The position numbers and the translations under genes were made by a program. A stretch of 64,000 nt of DNA from an uncultured Sphingomonadales bacterium (GTDB lineage: Bacteria; Pseudomonadota; Alphaproteobacteria; Sphingomonadales; Sphingomonadaceae). A model generated the notes under the pieces. It saw only the letters and a list, made by a program, of their open reading frames with translations, did not search any database and was not told the DNA's origin. Within the stretch, counting starts at the first letter, position 1. Each line of letters begins with the position of its first letter. The stretch spans positions 120,383 through 184,382 of the forward strand of contig CAIJLZ010000008.1 of the NCBI GenBank assembly GCA_903821605.1, given 5' to 3'. Below, one piece after another: positions 31,325 through 41,107 of the stretch.

Positions 31325-31915
31325 TCAGCCCTGCCGCGTCTTCACCGGCAAACCGGCGATGCGCAGGAAATTGGCCAGCATGGCATGGCCATGTTCGGTG
31401 GCGATGCTTTCCGGGTGGAATTGCACGCCATGAATCGGCAGCGAGACATGGCGGAACCCCATCACCATCTCGTCATCGGCGGTCGCGTTGACGACGAGGC
31501 AGTCGGGAATATCCTCCACCACCAGCGAGTGATAGCGGGTCGCGATGAACGGCGACGGCAGGCCCTGATAAAGCCCGGTCCCATCATGGCACACCGGCGA
31601 GGTCTTGCCATGCATCAGGCGGTGGGCGCGCACGACCTTGCCGCCGAAATGCTGGCCAATCGATTGGTGGCCAAGGCAGACACCAAGCAACGGCTTCTTT
31701 AGGTCAGCGCAGGCCGCGACCAGATCAAGGCTGATCCCGGCCTCATTGGGCGTGCAGGGACCGGGCGAGATGAGGAACGCCTCCGCGCCGCTATCAATCG
31801 CCTGCTGGGCGGTCAGCGCGTCGTTGCGCACAACCTCTACCTCGGCCCCCAATTCCATCAGATAATGGACCAGGTTCCAGGTAAAGCTGTCGTAATTGTC
31901 GATGACGAGAATCAT
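31325..31915 (-). CDS. trpG: Anthranilate synthase component II (glutamine amidotransferase) TrpG
   Basis: TrpG supplies ammonia from glutamine to TrpE. The 196-residue class I amidotransferase has [12 protein letters not shown] at the start, the nucleophile in [10 protein letters not shown], and the His-Glu pair in [10 protein letters not shown]. No separate pabA is visible, so it may also serve the PabB part of the fused pabBC in this window, as in several bacteria. It follows trpE after 46 bp and precedes trpD by 7 bp. Confidence 0.95.
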   Translation of the reverse strand: MILVIDNYDSFTWNLVHYLMELGAEVEVVRNDALTAQQAIDSGAEAFLISPGPCTPNEAGISLDLVAACADLKKPLLGVCLGHQSIGQHFGGKVVRAHRLMHGKTSPVCHDGTGLYQGLPSPFIATRYHSLVVEDIPDCLVVNATADDEMVMGFRHVSLPIHGVQFHPESIATEHGHAMLANFLRIAGLPVKTRQG

Positions 31916-31961
31916 GCGATGTGCCTTAGCGCCAGAGGGTCGATGCATCCAGCGGCGTGGG

Positions 31962-33485
31962 TCATTGTCCGAACCCTGTCTCACGCGCGACACGCACCGC
32001 TTCCGCAGCGGCGGCAAATAGCGCGCCCGATTTATGCTCGCACTCGCGCTGCTCGGCCTGCGGGTCGGAATCAGCAACAATGCCCGCCCCCGCCTGCACA
32101 TGCATCACCCCGTCCTTGACGAGCGCGGTGCGCAGCACGATGCAGCTATCCATACTGCCATCGGGCGAGAAATAGCCGACGCAGCCGGCATAAGGCCCGC
32201 GCGTTTCCGGTTCCAGCTCGGCGATGATCTCGCACGCCCGGACCTTGGGCGCGCCCGAAACGGTGCCCGCCGGAAAGCCCGCGAACAAGGCGTCGAGCGC
32301 ATCCTTGGCCGGATCAAGCCTGCCCACCACGTTCGACACAATGTGCATCACATGGCTGTAGAATTCGATCATATAACTGTCGGTCACCGTCACGGTGCCG
32401 GCCGCCGCCACCCGACCGACATCGTTGCGGCCCAGATCAAGCAGCATCAAATGCTCGGCCCGTTCCTTGGGATCGGCCAGCAGCTCCGCCTTATTTTCGG
32501 CATCCTCCAGCGCGGTCTTGCCACGCGGGCGGGTGCCGGCAATCGGGCGGATCGTCACCTCGCCATCGCGGACGCGGACGAGGATTTCCGGGCTGGACCC
32601 GATCAGCGAGAAGCCCGGCAGGTCGAGATGATAGAGAAAGGGCGACGGGTTGATCCGGCGCAGCGCGCGATAAAGATCGAACGGCGGCAACGGAAAGGGC
32701 TGGGTGAAACGCTGGGCCAGCACCACCTGAAAAATATCGCCCGCGCGGATATAGTCCTTCGCCTTGCCGACCATGTCGACATAGGCATCCGGTGCCATGC
32801 TGGGCTGGCGCGGCGGGAGAACAAGATCAGCCGGGGCACGGGTCGCATCCGGCAACGGGCGGGCAAGGCCGGCAGCCGCCTGGTCGATCCGTTCCCGCGC
32901 GCGCTCGATCAGCGCATCGACCGAGGCCGAGGCCAGCGCCTCCGGCCAGATCGGGGCGATCAGGTAAAGCTGGTCGGCCAAGCGATCAAAGACGAGGATG
33001 ACGGTCGGGCGCGCAAAGATCATATCGGGCAGGCCCAGCGGGTCATGCGCCGGGCGCGGCAGTTTTTCGACCAGACCAATCGTCTCATAGGCAAAATAGC
33101 CGACCAGACAGGCCAGCGCCTTGGGTAGACCATCCGGCACATCAAGGCGGCATTGCTGGACCAACTGGCGCAGCGCTTCGATACTGCCCTGTTCGACCGG
33201 CGCAAATGCTTCGCGATCAGCCTGCCAGCGTGGGTTGATCTCGGCACAATTGCCAAACGCGCGGAACAGCAGGTCAGGATCAATGCCCAGCAGGCTGTAA
33301 CGCCCGCGCACCGCGCCGCCCTCAACCGATTCCAGCAGGAAATCGCCACGCCCCGGCTGCATCAATTTCAACGCCGCCGACACCGGCGTTTCCGTATCGC
33401 AAATCAGGCGCGACCAGACGAGGCCCGGCTTCCCCTGTTCCAGCGCGGTCCGGGCGTCGAGATCATGGAAACGCTGGTCGGTCAC
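31962..33485 (-). CDS. trpE: Anthranilate synthase component I TrpE
   Basis: TrpE turns chorismate and ammonia into anthranilate. The 507-residue protein has the tryptophan-feedback region near the N-terminus (LLESVEGG), the catalytic [22 protein letters not shown] and [14 protein letters not shown]. The alanine in PIAGT is the TrpE-type residue, in contrast to lysine in PabB. It starts with GTG in a GTGA overlap with ppiD, so there is no leader peptide or attenuator directly upstream. Confidence 0.96.
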   Translation of the reverse strand: MTDQRFHDLDARTALEQGKPGLVWSRLICDTETPVSAALKLMQPGRGDFLLESVEGGAVRGRYSLLGIDPDLLFRAFGNCAEINPRWQADREAFAPVEQGSIEALRQLVQQCRLDVPDGLPKALACLVGYFAYETIGLVEKLPRPAHDPLGLPDMIFARPTVILVFDRLADQLYLIAPIWPEALASASVDALIERARERIDQAAAGLARPLPDATRAPADLVLPPRQPSMAPDAYVDMVGKAKDYIRAGDIFQVVLAQRFTQPFPLPPFDLYRALRRINPSPFLYHLDLPGFSLIGSSPEILVRVRDGEVTIRPIAGTRPRGKTALEDAENKAELLADPKERAEHLMLLDLGRNDVGRVAAAGTVTVTDSYMIEFYSHVMHIVSNVVGRLDPAKDALDALFAGFPAGTVSGAPKVRACEIIAELEPETRGPYAGCVGYFSPDGSMDSCIVLRTALVKDGVMHVQAGAGIVADSDPQAEQRECEHKSGALFAAAAEAVRVARETGFGQ

Positions 33486-35410
33486 TCTGCGGCTGCCCCC
33501 GAGAGACGCTTTTTCAGCGCAAGCACCTTGGCCTTATTTTCCTTGAAACCCAGTTCGGCGCGGGCAGCCATGGCGAATTGCTGGGCATATTCCTCGCCCA
33601 TGCGCGCCCGGATTTGTTCGCCGGTCTGGGCGACAAGCTGCGGGGCTTCGGCTATATTGCCCTGCTTGACATCCGTCACCAGCACGACCGACCAACCGAG
33701 ATTATTCGGCGCGGGCAACAGCTTTGCCTTGCCCTTGGCCATGGCAAACATCATCGCAACCGCCGGAGGCACATTTTGTTGTTGCGCCAGATCGGCACGA
33801 CGCGCGCTCACCATTTTCGGCGCGGGCAAGCCTGCCGCTGCAAAGGCAGCCGCCATGGGCGTCCCGGCATTGATCTTGGCCTGAACGCTTTCGGCCAGCT
33901 TGCGGGCGACCGCCGCCGCCCGACCACGGATGAAGTCACCCGCCACCGCATCACGCACCTTGTCATAAGCAAGCGGCGCGGAGGGCAGCACGCGGTCCAC
34001 GCCAACAATGGCAAAGCGCTTGTTCGGGATCAGCGTTTCGACCAGCGGCTCTTCGTCGGCCCCCATGGCGAAGCCCGATTTCAGCAGCGTCGCGAGTTCC
34101 GGTGAAGCTGCAACCGGCTTACCATCAATCGACTGGCCAGTGGCGGTCACCAGCGGCGACACCACGACGGTCAGGCCCTTGGCCTTGGCCACTTCATCAA
34201 GGCTTGCCCCACCGCCAAGCTGATCCTCAATGTCGTTCGCGAAATCAGCCATCGCTTCTTCGCCCTTCTGCTTGGCAAGCAGGCCGAAGATTTCCGCACG
34301 CACCTGTGGCAGCGATTTGCCGATAGTGGCGTTGATCGCGTTGACCCGCACCACGTGCCAGCCGAGGTCGCTCTGCACCGGCGCACTGATACCACCCTTG
34401 GGCAGGGCAAAGGCGGCAGCCGCCAGCGCGTCAGACGCAAATGCCGCGACTTCATCGCGCGACTTGACGCCCATCGCGGTATCGCTCGCCGCAAAGCCTG
34501 CCGCCTGCGCCGCAACATCGAATGACTGGCCCGCCTTGAGCTTGGCCGCAAAGGCATTGGCCGCCGCCTGATCGGGCAGCACCACCTGCGACAGGTTGCG
34601 GGTCTGAACCGACGCATATTGCGCGGCATGGGCCTTATAATAAGCGGCGATATCGGCATCGGTCGGGATGGCGTTCTTGACATTCTCGACCCCGAACACC
34701 GCATATTTCAGCGCGCGTTGTTCCGGCTGGGTAAAGGCGACGCGAATCTTGTCGTAATGCGCCTTCAATTCGGCCTCGGTCGGGGCAGGCCCGGCGGGCA
34801 TGGCGGCAGAGGGAATATCGCCGACCAAACCAGCACGGGTTTCCAACACCAGCCCGGCATAGCTTGCTGCCATGCTGACCGGCAGGCTCGGATTGCCCGC
34901 CACCGGGATGAGCAGTTGCTGGCGGATAAAGGCACCGGACAAATCGGCACGGAAATCGGCGGGGGTCATTTTCTGCTGCGCAAGCGCGGCCTCATAGGTT
35001 TTTTCGTCGAACTCGCCGGTCGGGCCATGGAAAGCCTGAATATTGGCGATCTGGCGGTCGAGCACCAGCTTACTGGCGACCATGCCCTGTTGCAGCCCGA
35101 AAAATTCAAGGGCGCGCGACGTGACATAATCGGCATAGCTCGCATCAAAGCCACCGCCCGCGATAAAGCTCGGCAGGTCGAGCGTCGGATTCTCGCGCTT
35201 GGCCGCCTCATATTGGCTACCGACATGGCGTTCCACATCTGTCTGGCCCAGCTTGTGCTTGCCAATGGTGGCGAGCGAGTCGCCCTGCGGTGCGAGGTTA
35301 CCAAGCCCGCTGGGCGTGCCAATGCCGGTCACCAGCACGGCGATGGTGATCAGCGCAAGGATCGCACCAGCAATCCAGGAAGTTGTGAAACGGCGAATAA
35401 TCGAAATCAT
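33482..35410 (-). CDS. ppiD: PpiD-like periplasmic peptidyl-prolyl isomerase/chaperone
   Basis: This membrane-anchored folding factor helps outer-membrane and secreted proteins in the periplasm. The 642-residue protein has a short cytoplasmic N-terminus, one transmembrane helix (about 12-30), a SurA_N-like chaperone region (about 40-200), and a parvulin-type domain near 265-380 with GGISAPVQSDLGWHVV. The C-terminal part is helical and alanine-rich. It is the first gene of the trp-moa run and overlaps trpE by 4 bp. Confidence 0.9.
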   Translation of the reverse strand: MISIIRRFTTSWIAGAILALITIAVLVTGIGTPSGLGNLAPQGDSLATIGKHKLGQTDVERHVGSQYEAAKRENPTLDLPSFIAGGGFDASYADYVTSRALEFFGLQQGMVASKLVLDRQIANIQAFHGPTGEFDEKTYEAALAQQKMTPADFRADLSGAFIRQQLLIPVAGNPSLPVSMAASYAGLVLETRAGLVGDIPSAAMPAGPAPTEAELKAHYDKIRVAFTQPEQRALKYAVFGVENVKNAIPTDADIAAYYKAHAAQYASVQTRNLSQVVLPDQAAANAFAAKLKAGQSFDVAAQAAGFAASDTAMGVKSRDEVAAFASDALAAAAFALPKGGISAPVQSDLGWHVVRVNAINATIGKSLPQVRAEIFGLLAKQKGEEAMADFANDIEDQLGGGASLDEVAKAKGLTVVVSPLVTATGQSIDGKPVAASPELATLLKSGFAMGADEEPLVETLIPNKRFAIVGVDRVLPSAPLAYDKVRDAVAGDFIRGRAAAVARKLAESVQAKINAGTPMAAAFAAAGLPAPKMVSARRADLAQQQNVPPAVAMMFAMAKGKAKLLPAPNNLGWSVVLVTDVKQGNIAEAPQLVAQTGEQIRARMGEEYAQQFAMAARAELGFKENKAKVLALKKRLSGAAAE

Positions 35411-35583
35411 TGAGGCATGCTTTCGCGAGCGGGAATAAAGCGGCCCCTGCCATAAAGGGCCTTTGCCGCCGCTTCAAGCGCGGCGTGGTGATCGCAGTTC
35501 CTCCCTCTTGGCGAGCGTGCGGCGGGCTGCTACCGGGCGCGCATCGAAATTAATCGTCCCCTCGCAGGAACAGGATCAACATC

Positions 35584-36333
35584 ATGGCACGACGCAAGCT
35601 GATCGCCGGCAACTGGAAGATGAACGGCAACCTCGCCGCCCTTCGCGAACTCGCGGATATTCAGGCCGCCGCCGTGGCCCATCCGGCAGTCGATGTCGCG
35701 ATTTGCCCGCCCTTCACCCTGATCGCCCCCGCCGTCGCGGCCCAGCCCGCGCTCGCCATCGGGGCGCAGGATTGCCATGAAAAAGTCTCGGGCGCGCATA
35801 CCGGCAATGTCTCTGCCGCAATGCTGAAAGAAGCCGGGGCCAAGCTGGTGATCGTCGGCCATAGCGAGCGCCGCGCCGATCAGGGCGAAAGCGACGCGCT
35901 GGTGCAAGCCAAGGCATCGGCAGCGGTCAATGCCGGTCTGCTCGCGATCGTCTGCGTCGGCGAAACCGAGGCACAGCGCGACGCCGGTCAAGCGATTGCC
36001 ATCGTCACCGGTCAGGTGCGCGGCTCCGTCCCTGCCGGTTCAACCGCGGCACAGCTCGTGGTCGCCTATGAACCGGTCTGGGCCATCGGCACGGGCCGCA
36101 CGCCCACCGTGCAAGATGTCGCCGACATGCACGCCGCGATCCGCGCCACGCTGAACGACCTGCTCGGCGCGGAAGGCCCGGGCGTGCGCATCCTTTATGG
36201 CGGTTCGGTCAAGCCGGACAATGCCCGCGAATTGTTGGCCGTCGCCGATGTGGATGGCGCGCTGGTGGGCGGTGCAAGCCTGACCGCCGCACAATTTGTG
36301 CCGATCATCGAGGGCGGCGCAGCGGTTAGCTGA
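35584..36333 (+). CDS. tpiA: Triosephosphate isomerase
   Basis: TpiA interconverts dihydroxyacetone phosphate and glyceraldehyde 3-phosphate. The 249-residue TIM barrel has the substrate lysine in AGNWKMNG, the catalytic histidine in VGHSERR, the catalytic glutamate in [11 protein letters not shown] and the phosphate loop [10 protein letters not shown] correctly placed AGGA lies upstream of the ATG. It is divergent from ppiD. No secG follows, although that pair is common elsewhere. Confidence 0.97.
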   Translation: MARRKLIAGNWKMNGNLAALRELADIQAAAVAHPAVDVAICPPFTLIAPAVAAQPALAIGAQDCHEKVSGAHTGNVSAAMLKEAGAKLVIVGHSERRADQGESDALVQAKASAAVNAGLLAIVCVGETEAQRDAGQAIAIVTGQVRGSVPAGSTAAQLVVAYEPVWAIGTGRTPTVQDVADMHAAIRATLNDLLGAEGPGVRILYGGSVKPDNARELLAVADVDGALVGGASLTAAQFVPIIEGGAAVS

Positions 36334-36424
36334 GCACTCAAAACATGTTTCAACGATTGAGATATCATTTATCGGGTGATCGCGCTGGACGGCGGGCGCT
36401 ATCACCCGCTACATTCGTTTAACC

Positions 36425-37096
36425 ATGTGGCATCTCTTCCAATTCCCGCTCTGTCCCTATTCGCGCAAGGTGCGCCTGCTGCTCGGCGAAAAATCGATCG
36501 GCTATGAACTGGTGCGCGAATCACCATGGGAACGTCGGGACGAATTTTTCGACCTCAATCCGGCGGGCGAAACCCCGGTCATGGTCGACGAGGCCTCCAA
36601 GACGGTTCTCATCGATTCTCAGGTCATCTGCGAATATTTCGAGGAAACCGTCGAAAAAGCGCCGATGATCTCGGGCACCGCCGCCAATCGCGCAGAAATC
36701 CGGCGATTGGTGAGTTGGTTCGATGTGCAGATGTTCCGTGACGTGACCGGCCCGCTGCTCAATGAACGGATGCGCAAGCGGATCGTGCACCGCGCCTCAC
36801 CCGATGCCAGCGCGCTGCGAGAGGCGATGAAGCTGGCCGACCAGCATCTCGACTATATCGATTATCTGCTCGACCATCGCCGCTGGCTTGGCGGCCCGAT
36901 CCTGAGCCTGGCGGATCTGACGGCGGCGGCGCATCTTTCGGTCGCGGATTATCTTGGTGGCATTAATTGGCAGGGCCATGAACAGACCCGGCAATGGTAT
37001 GCCGGCCTGAAATCACGCCCAAGCTTCCGCCCGTTATTGAGCGAGAAGATGGAAATCATCGTGCCCCCGGCGCATTACGACAAGGTCGATTTCTAG
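36425..37096 (+). CDS. GST-fold protein, probable FtsZ-binding protein FzlA
   Basis: The 223-residue protein has a thioredoxin-fold N-domain (FQFPLCPYSRKVRLLL) and an all-helical C-domain, so the GST fold is clear. The tail PPAHYDKVDF resembles, from memory, the conserved end of alphaproteobacterial FzlA, a GST homologue that binds and curves FtsZ filaments and does not act as a transferase. A tryptophan at residue 35 may match the FtsZ-contact Trp38 of Caulobacter FzlA. There is no clear ribosome-binding site before the ATG. It could also be an ordinary glutathione transferase. Confidence 0.7.
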   Translation: MWHLFQFPLCPYSRKVRLLLGEKSIGYELVRESPWERRDEFFDLNPAGETPVMVDEASKTVLIDSQVICEYFEETVEKAPMISGTAANRAEIRRLVSWFDVQMFRDVTGPLLNERMRKRIVHRASPDASALREAMKLADQHLDYIDYLLDHRRWLGGPILSLADLTAAAHLSVADYLGGINWQGHEQTRQWYAGLKSRPSFRPLLSEKMEIIVPPAHYDKVDF

Positions 37097-37466
37097 GCGC
37101 TACCGCCCCCACCGACCTCTGCCCCCGCCCCTCCCCACCAACTCGTCATGCTGAACTTGGTTCAGCATCCACCTCGCCGCCCGCCCGGCGAGGGAAGGCC
37201 GCTTGGACCCTGAAACAAGTTCAGGGTGACGAAGGAGGGGGTGACGCAGGAGGAGGCCGGGGTGACGAAGGAGGACGACGCGAGGGCAGTAGCGACGCGC
37301 CAAGGCGTAACGTATCCCGGGCTGGCCACACACAACCGCGCCCGAACCACGCACAATCACCCCCGCGCCACACACGGCCACTGCCTCAATGGTGGATTTT
37401 CCGCTTCGTCTGGGCTAGGGGCTGCGCCAGCTTTCATTTCACCTCAGGGCAACGCGAACATATCCC
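37097..37466. other. Repeat-rich intergenic region before pth
   Basis: This 370-bp gap holds no convincing gene. It contains the 88-bp three-hairpin element (37144-37231), followed by three GTGACG[A/C]AGGAGG units starting at 37226, 37241 and 37262. The rest up to pth shows only short open frames with no family character. Confidence 0.8.
37144..37231. repeat. 88-bp three-hairpin intergenic element, copy 1
   Basis: The element starts with CGTCA and ends with TGACG. It contains three perfect hairpins: ATGCTGAA/TTCAGCAT (37148-37168), CCTCGCCG/CGGCGAGG (37172-37193) and ACCCTGAA/TTCAGGGT (37207-37227). The outer two are near-inverted copies of each other. The same architecture and exact length recur at 63598-63685. 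Similar hairpins are common between sphingomonad genes. Confidence 0.85.
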
Positions 37467-38039
37467 ATGCAAATCTGGGTCGGTCTCGGCAATCCGGGCG
37501 CTCAATATGCGCTGCACCGGCACAATGTCGGGTTCATGGCGCTTGACCTGATTGCAGCGGATCGCAACTTCTCACCTTGGAAGAAGCAATTTCAGGGCTG
37601 GGCCAGCGAAGGCCGGATCGGCAGCGAGAAAGTCCTGCTGCTCAAGCCCCAGACCTTCATGAACAATAGCGGCCAAAGCGTCGGCGAAGCGATGCGCTTC
37701 TATAAGCTGACCCCGGCGGACGTGACCTTGTTCCATGATGAACTCGACCTCGCCCCTTTTCGGGTCAAGGTAAAGACCGGAGGCGGCACGGCGGGCCATA
37801 ACGGGCTGCGTTCAACCGACCAGCATATCGGTCCCGATTTCCGCCGCGTCCGGATCGGTATCGGCCATCCCGGGCACAAGGATAAGGTGACGGGCTATGT
37901 GCTGGGCAATTACACCAAAGCGGAAATGGACCCGCTGGCCGATATGCTCGCCGCCATCGGGCGCGAGGCTGACTGGCTGGCGCAGGGGGATGACGCCCGG
38001 TTCATGAGCGAAATTGCACTGCGCCTGCAACAGGCGTGA
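37467..38039 (+). CDS. pth: Peptidyl-tRNA hydrolase
   Basis: Pth releases peptides from stalled peptidyl-tRNA. The 190-residue protein begins MQIWVGLGNPGAQYALHRHN, with the catalytic histidine in HRHNVGF, and has LLKPQTFMNNSG, HDELDL and the GGGTAGHNGLRS loop. The ribosome-binding site is weak. It is 46 bp upstream of ychF on the same strand, a common pairing; rplY is not between the repeats and pth here. Confidence 0.96.
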   Translation: MQIWVGLGNPGAQYALHRHNVGFMALDLIAADRNFSPWKKQFQGWASEGRIGSEKVLLLKPQTFMNNSGQSVGEAMRFYKLTPADVTLFHDELDLAPFRVKVKTGGGTAGHNGLRSTDQHIGPDFRRVRIGIGHPGHKDKVTGYVLGNYTKAEMDPLADMLAAIGREADWLAQGDDARFMSEIALRLQQA

Positions 38040-38085
38040 ATAATTAAAGCCCTGCCGCTAGCGGGAGGGACATGGGAGAAATAAA

Positions 38086-39183
38086 ATGGGTTTCAAATGC
38101 GGTATCGTCGGGCTGCCCAATGTCGGCAAGTCGACCCTGTTCAATGCACTGACCGAAACGCAGACCGCGCAGGCGGCCAATTATCCGTTTTGCACGATCG
38201 AGCCGAATGTCGGTCAGGTCGCGGTGCCCGACAAGCGGTTGGACGATCTCGCCCGGATTGCCGGTAGCCAGAAGATCATCCCGACCCAGCTCGCCTTTGT
38301 CGACATTGCCGGGCTGGTGCGTGGCGCATCGAAGGGGGAAGGTCTTGGCAACCAGTTCCTTGGCAATATCCGCGAGGTGGATGCCATCGTCCATGTGCTG
38401 CGCTGCTTTGAAAATGACGACATCCAGCATGTCGACAACAAGGTCGATCCGATCTCCGATGCCGATACGGTTGAAACCGAATTGATGCTGTCCGACCTCG
38501 AATCGCTCGAAAAGCGCGTGCCGGCCTTCCAGAAAAAGGCAGCCCAGGGCGATAAGGAAGCCAAGGCCGCCGCGTCGGTGCTTGGCCAAGCGCTTGACCT
38601 GCTGCGCGAGGGCAAGCCCGCCCGTCTGACCCAGCCCAAGGATCTCGATGAAGAGCGTATCTTCAAACAGGCCCAGTTGCTGACCTCCAAGCCGGTGCTC
38701 TATGTCTGCAATGTCGAGGAAGAAGCGGCAGCGGACGGCAATGCCTTTTCGGCCCGCGTGTTCGAAAAGGCCAAGGCAGAGGGCGCCAACGCGGTGATCG
38801 TGTCCGCCGCCATCGAATCCGAACTCGTCAGCATGGACGAAGCCGGGCGGATGGAATTTCTCGAAGAACTGGGCCTGCACGAAACCGGCCTCGCCCGCGT
38901 CATTCGCTCGGGCTATGACCTGCTGCACCTGATCACCTTCTTCACCGTCGGCCCCAAAGAAGCCCGCGCATGGACCGTCCATCAGGGGGCGAGCGCGCCG
39001 GAAGCAGCGGGCGAAATCCACAGCGATTTCCAAAAGGGCTTCATCCGCGCCGAAACCATCGCGTTCGACGATTATGTGACGATCGGTGGCGAATCCAAAT
39101 GCCGGGAAGCGGGCAAGCTGCGGGCAGAAGGCAAGGCCTATATCGTGCAGGATGGCGACGTCATGCACTTCTTGCATAGCTGA
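38086..39183 (+). CDS. ychF: Redox-regulated ATPase YchF (OLA1 family)
   Basis: YchF is a P-loop protein of the OBG fold family that prefers ATP and binds ribosomes. The 365-residue protein has the G1 loop GLPNVGKST (9-17), the FCTIEPN switch, DIAGLVRGASKGEGLGN, a coiled-coil insertion and a C-terminal TGS domain ending with VQDGDVMHFL. GGGAGA lies before the ATG. It is read after pth. Confidence 0.96.
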   Translation: MGFKCGIVGLPNVGKSTLFNALTETQTAQAANYPFCTIEPNVGQVAVPDKRLDDLARIAGSQKIIPTQLAFVDIAGLVRGASKGEGLGNQFLGNIREVDAIVHVLRCFENDDIQHVDNKVDPISDADTVETELMLSDLESLEKRVPAFQKKAAQGDKEAKAAASVLGQALDLLREGKPARLTQPKDLDEERIFKQAQLLTSKPVLYVCNVEEEAAADGNAFSARVFEKAKAEGANAVIVSAAIESELVSMDEAGRMEFLEELGLHETGLARVIRSGYDLLHLITFFTVGPKEARAWTVHQGASAPEAAGEIHSDFQKGFIRAETIAFDDYVTIGGESKCREAGKLRAEGKAYIVQDGDVMHFLHS

Positions 39184-39200
39184 TAAGATCGGGATGCGAT

Positions 39201-39223
39201 GGGGGGAGGATGGCCTTCCCCCC
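39201..39223. terminator. Hairpin between convergent ychF and pabBC
   Basis: GGGGGGAGG and CCTTCCCCCC form a G+C-rich stem with one bulge in the 54-bp gap between two converging genes. There is no T-run, so it is a weak intrinsic terminator or a transcription barrier. Confidence 0.4.
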
Positions 39224-39237
39224 GCTTACGACCGGCC

Positions 39238-41031
39238 TTAGCCTCGCAACCGCGCGGCGTGCAGGCCACGCAACGCATTGCCCAGCATCAACCCCGCGCC
39301 CAGATCCTCAATCCGCAACTCCGCCTCGACCGCCCGGCCACTGGCCAGCAGTTCCGCCCGCAGCACGCCGGGCAACAGGCCACGGCTGGCAGGGGGAGTG
39401 AGCAACAGGCCATCGCGCTCAACAAAGACGCTGGTAAAGCTGCCTTCGGTCACGAAACCCTCAGGGTCGATCAACACCACCTCGTCTGCCCCGCTCGCGA
39501 TCCGTGCCAGATCATAGAAATCCCGCCGCGTGGTCTTGTGGCGCAGGCGGAAGTCTGCGGGATCAACCGGCAGCGGCACCGCCGCCACGTCGATCACACC
39601 CTGCCATGCGGGCGGCAAAGGCCCCACCTCAACCGCGACACATCCCGAGGGCGAAAGCAGCAGGCGCACCCGCGCCGGTGCGTGGAGCCGGAAGGTGGCG
39701 GCTTGCAGGTCGTTGCGCGCCTTGTGCCGGTCGAAATGCCAGCCGAATGCCCGCGCCGACTTGCGCATCCGGGCGATATGCCGGTCGAGCAAGTAAATCC
39801 CGCCGTCGGGCGAAAATCGCATGGTCTCGACCAAATCGAACGGCTGTTGCGCGACGCCTGTCACAAATTTCCCCTTGGCGAAACATTCTCGCCATTCATC
39901 CTCGGCAACACTGTCCGCGACGATGCCGGAACCCAGCCCCAAATTGGCATGGCTCGCCCCGTCTGGCAATTGCAGCGTGCGGATCGCGACATTGAATGCA
40001 GCATCCAGCCCGCCATCCGGCAACGGATCAATCCGCCCGATGGCCCCGGTATAGACCCCGCGCGCATCGCGCTCGACCTCGTTGACGATCTCCATCGCCC
40101 GGATTTTGGGGGCACCGGTGATCGATCCGCAGGGGAAGATGGCGCGCAATACATCGGCGATATCGCGTCCCGGCTGCAAACGCGCCGTCACCGTCGATGT
40201 CATCTGGTGCACGGTCGGATAGCTTTCGATCCGGAACAATTCGGGCACCGTTACACTGCCCGGCACGGCGACACGGGCAAGATCATTCCGCAGCAAATCG
40301 ACGATCATCAGATTTTCGGCCTGCTGCTTTGGATCGTGCCGCAACGCATCACGCGCGGTCTGATCCGCCGTCGCATCCTCATGCCGCAGCGCCGTGCCCT
40401 TCATCGGACGCGCCGTGAGCTTGCCATCATGCAGGGTAAAGAACAGTTCGGGCGACAGCGACAAGATCCAGTGCTGCCCGGTCCACACCACCCCGCCATG
40501 CCCTGCCCCCGCCTTGTCACGCAGCGCCGCATAGATGGCAAGCGGATGACCCATCACCGGCAGGTCGCAGTTAAAGGTCAGGTTCGCCTGATAAATATCT
40601 CCCGCGGCAATACAATCCAGCACCCGCGCAATCGCCCGGTCATAAGCGGCGCGCGTGATGCGCGGCTGCAATGGGCCAAGCCATGCCCCTTGCGGATCAG
40701 CCAATAGGCCGGGAATCGCCGCCGGGTCCAATGGCGTACATGATTGGAATTGCCCCATCCACATCAAGGGCATGACGCCCGCCGATGCCCGCAGACCATG
40801 CAGCGACGGTTCGAGCAAGGCGCCCAGCTCATACCCAAGGAAACCAGCCTGCATCGCGCCATTTGCGGCATGTGTCGCCAATTGGTCCAAGGCGGCGGCC
40901 GCCCGCGTTGGTGCCGCGTCCCCGGCCACTTCCACCGCACCAAGAAAGCCACGATACAGCAGGGCGCGCGCCGCACCCGACGGGCGGGCATCGTCCAGCA
41001 GCACGAACGGCTCGGATCTCGGAAGCGTCAT
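39238..41031 (-). CDS. pabB: Fused aminodeoxychorismate synthase component I and aminodeoxychorismate lyase (PabB-PabC)
   Basis: This protein carries two steps of p-aminobenzoate synthesis for folate. Residues 1-370 are PabB: the lysine-containing RPMKGT near residue 210 is the PabB marker, with LLRNDLARV and GSITGAPKIRAMEI following. From about 385 to the end is the fold-type IV PLP enzyme PabC, with the likely PLP lysine in RHKTTRRDFYD and the EGSFTSVFV region. The start can be ATG 41031 or GTG 41034. PabB needs a glutaminase; trpG is the only candidate in the window. Confidence 0.93.
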   Translation of the reverse strand: MTLPRSEPFVLLDDARPSGAARALLYRGFLGAVEVAGDAAPTRAAAALDQLATHAANGAMQAGFLGYELGALLEPSLHGLRASAGVMPLMWMGQFQSCTPLDPAAIPGLLADPQGAWLGPLQPRITRAAYDRAIARVLDCIAAGDIYQANLTFNCDLPVMGHPLAIYAALRDKAGAGHGGVVWTGQHWILSLSPELFFTLHDGKLTARPMKGTALRHEDATADQTARDALRHDPKQQAENLMIVDLLRNDLARVAVPGSVTVPELFRIESYPTVHQMTSTVTARLQPGRDIADVLRAIFPCGSITGAPKIRAMEIVNEVERDARGVYTGAIGRIDPLPDGGLDAAFNVAIRTLQLPDGASHANLGLGSGIVADSVAEDEWRECFAKGKFVTGVAQQPFDLVETMRFSPDGGIYLLDRHIARMRKSARAFGWHFDRHKARNDLQAATFRLHAPARVRLLLSPSGCVAVEVGPLPPAWQGVIDVAAVPLPVDPADFRLRHKTTRRDFYDLARIASGADEVVLIDPEGFVTEGSFTSVFVERDGLLLTPPASRGLLPGVLRAELLASGRAVEAELRIEDLGAGLMLGNALRGLHAARLRG

Positions 41032-41107
41032 CACGCCGTCCCCTTGCCAAATTTTCCCGCCCTATTCCAGTTGCGTATGGCGTCATTGCACGGCAATGAC
41101 GTTCCCC

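Noticed and set aside
33300..33560. A tryptophan attenuator in front of trpE.
   Set aside because: trpE overlaps the ppiD stop by 4 bp, so no leader peptide or alternative hairpins fit.
36373..36408. CGGGTGAT/ATCACCCG inverted repeat between tpiA and the fzlA-like gene as a terminator.
   Set aside because: The loop is 20 bases and no T-run follows, so it is not convincing as an intrinsic terminator.
37226..37546. A short plus-strand open frame in the repeat region before pth.
   Set aside because: Its translation follows the GTGACG repeats and then the pth gene in another frame, with no ribosome-binding site.
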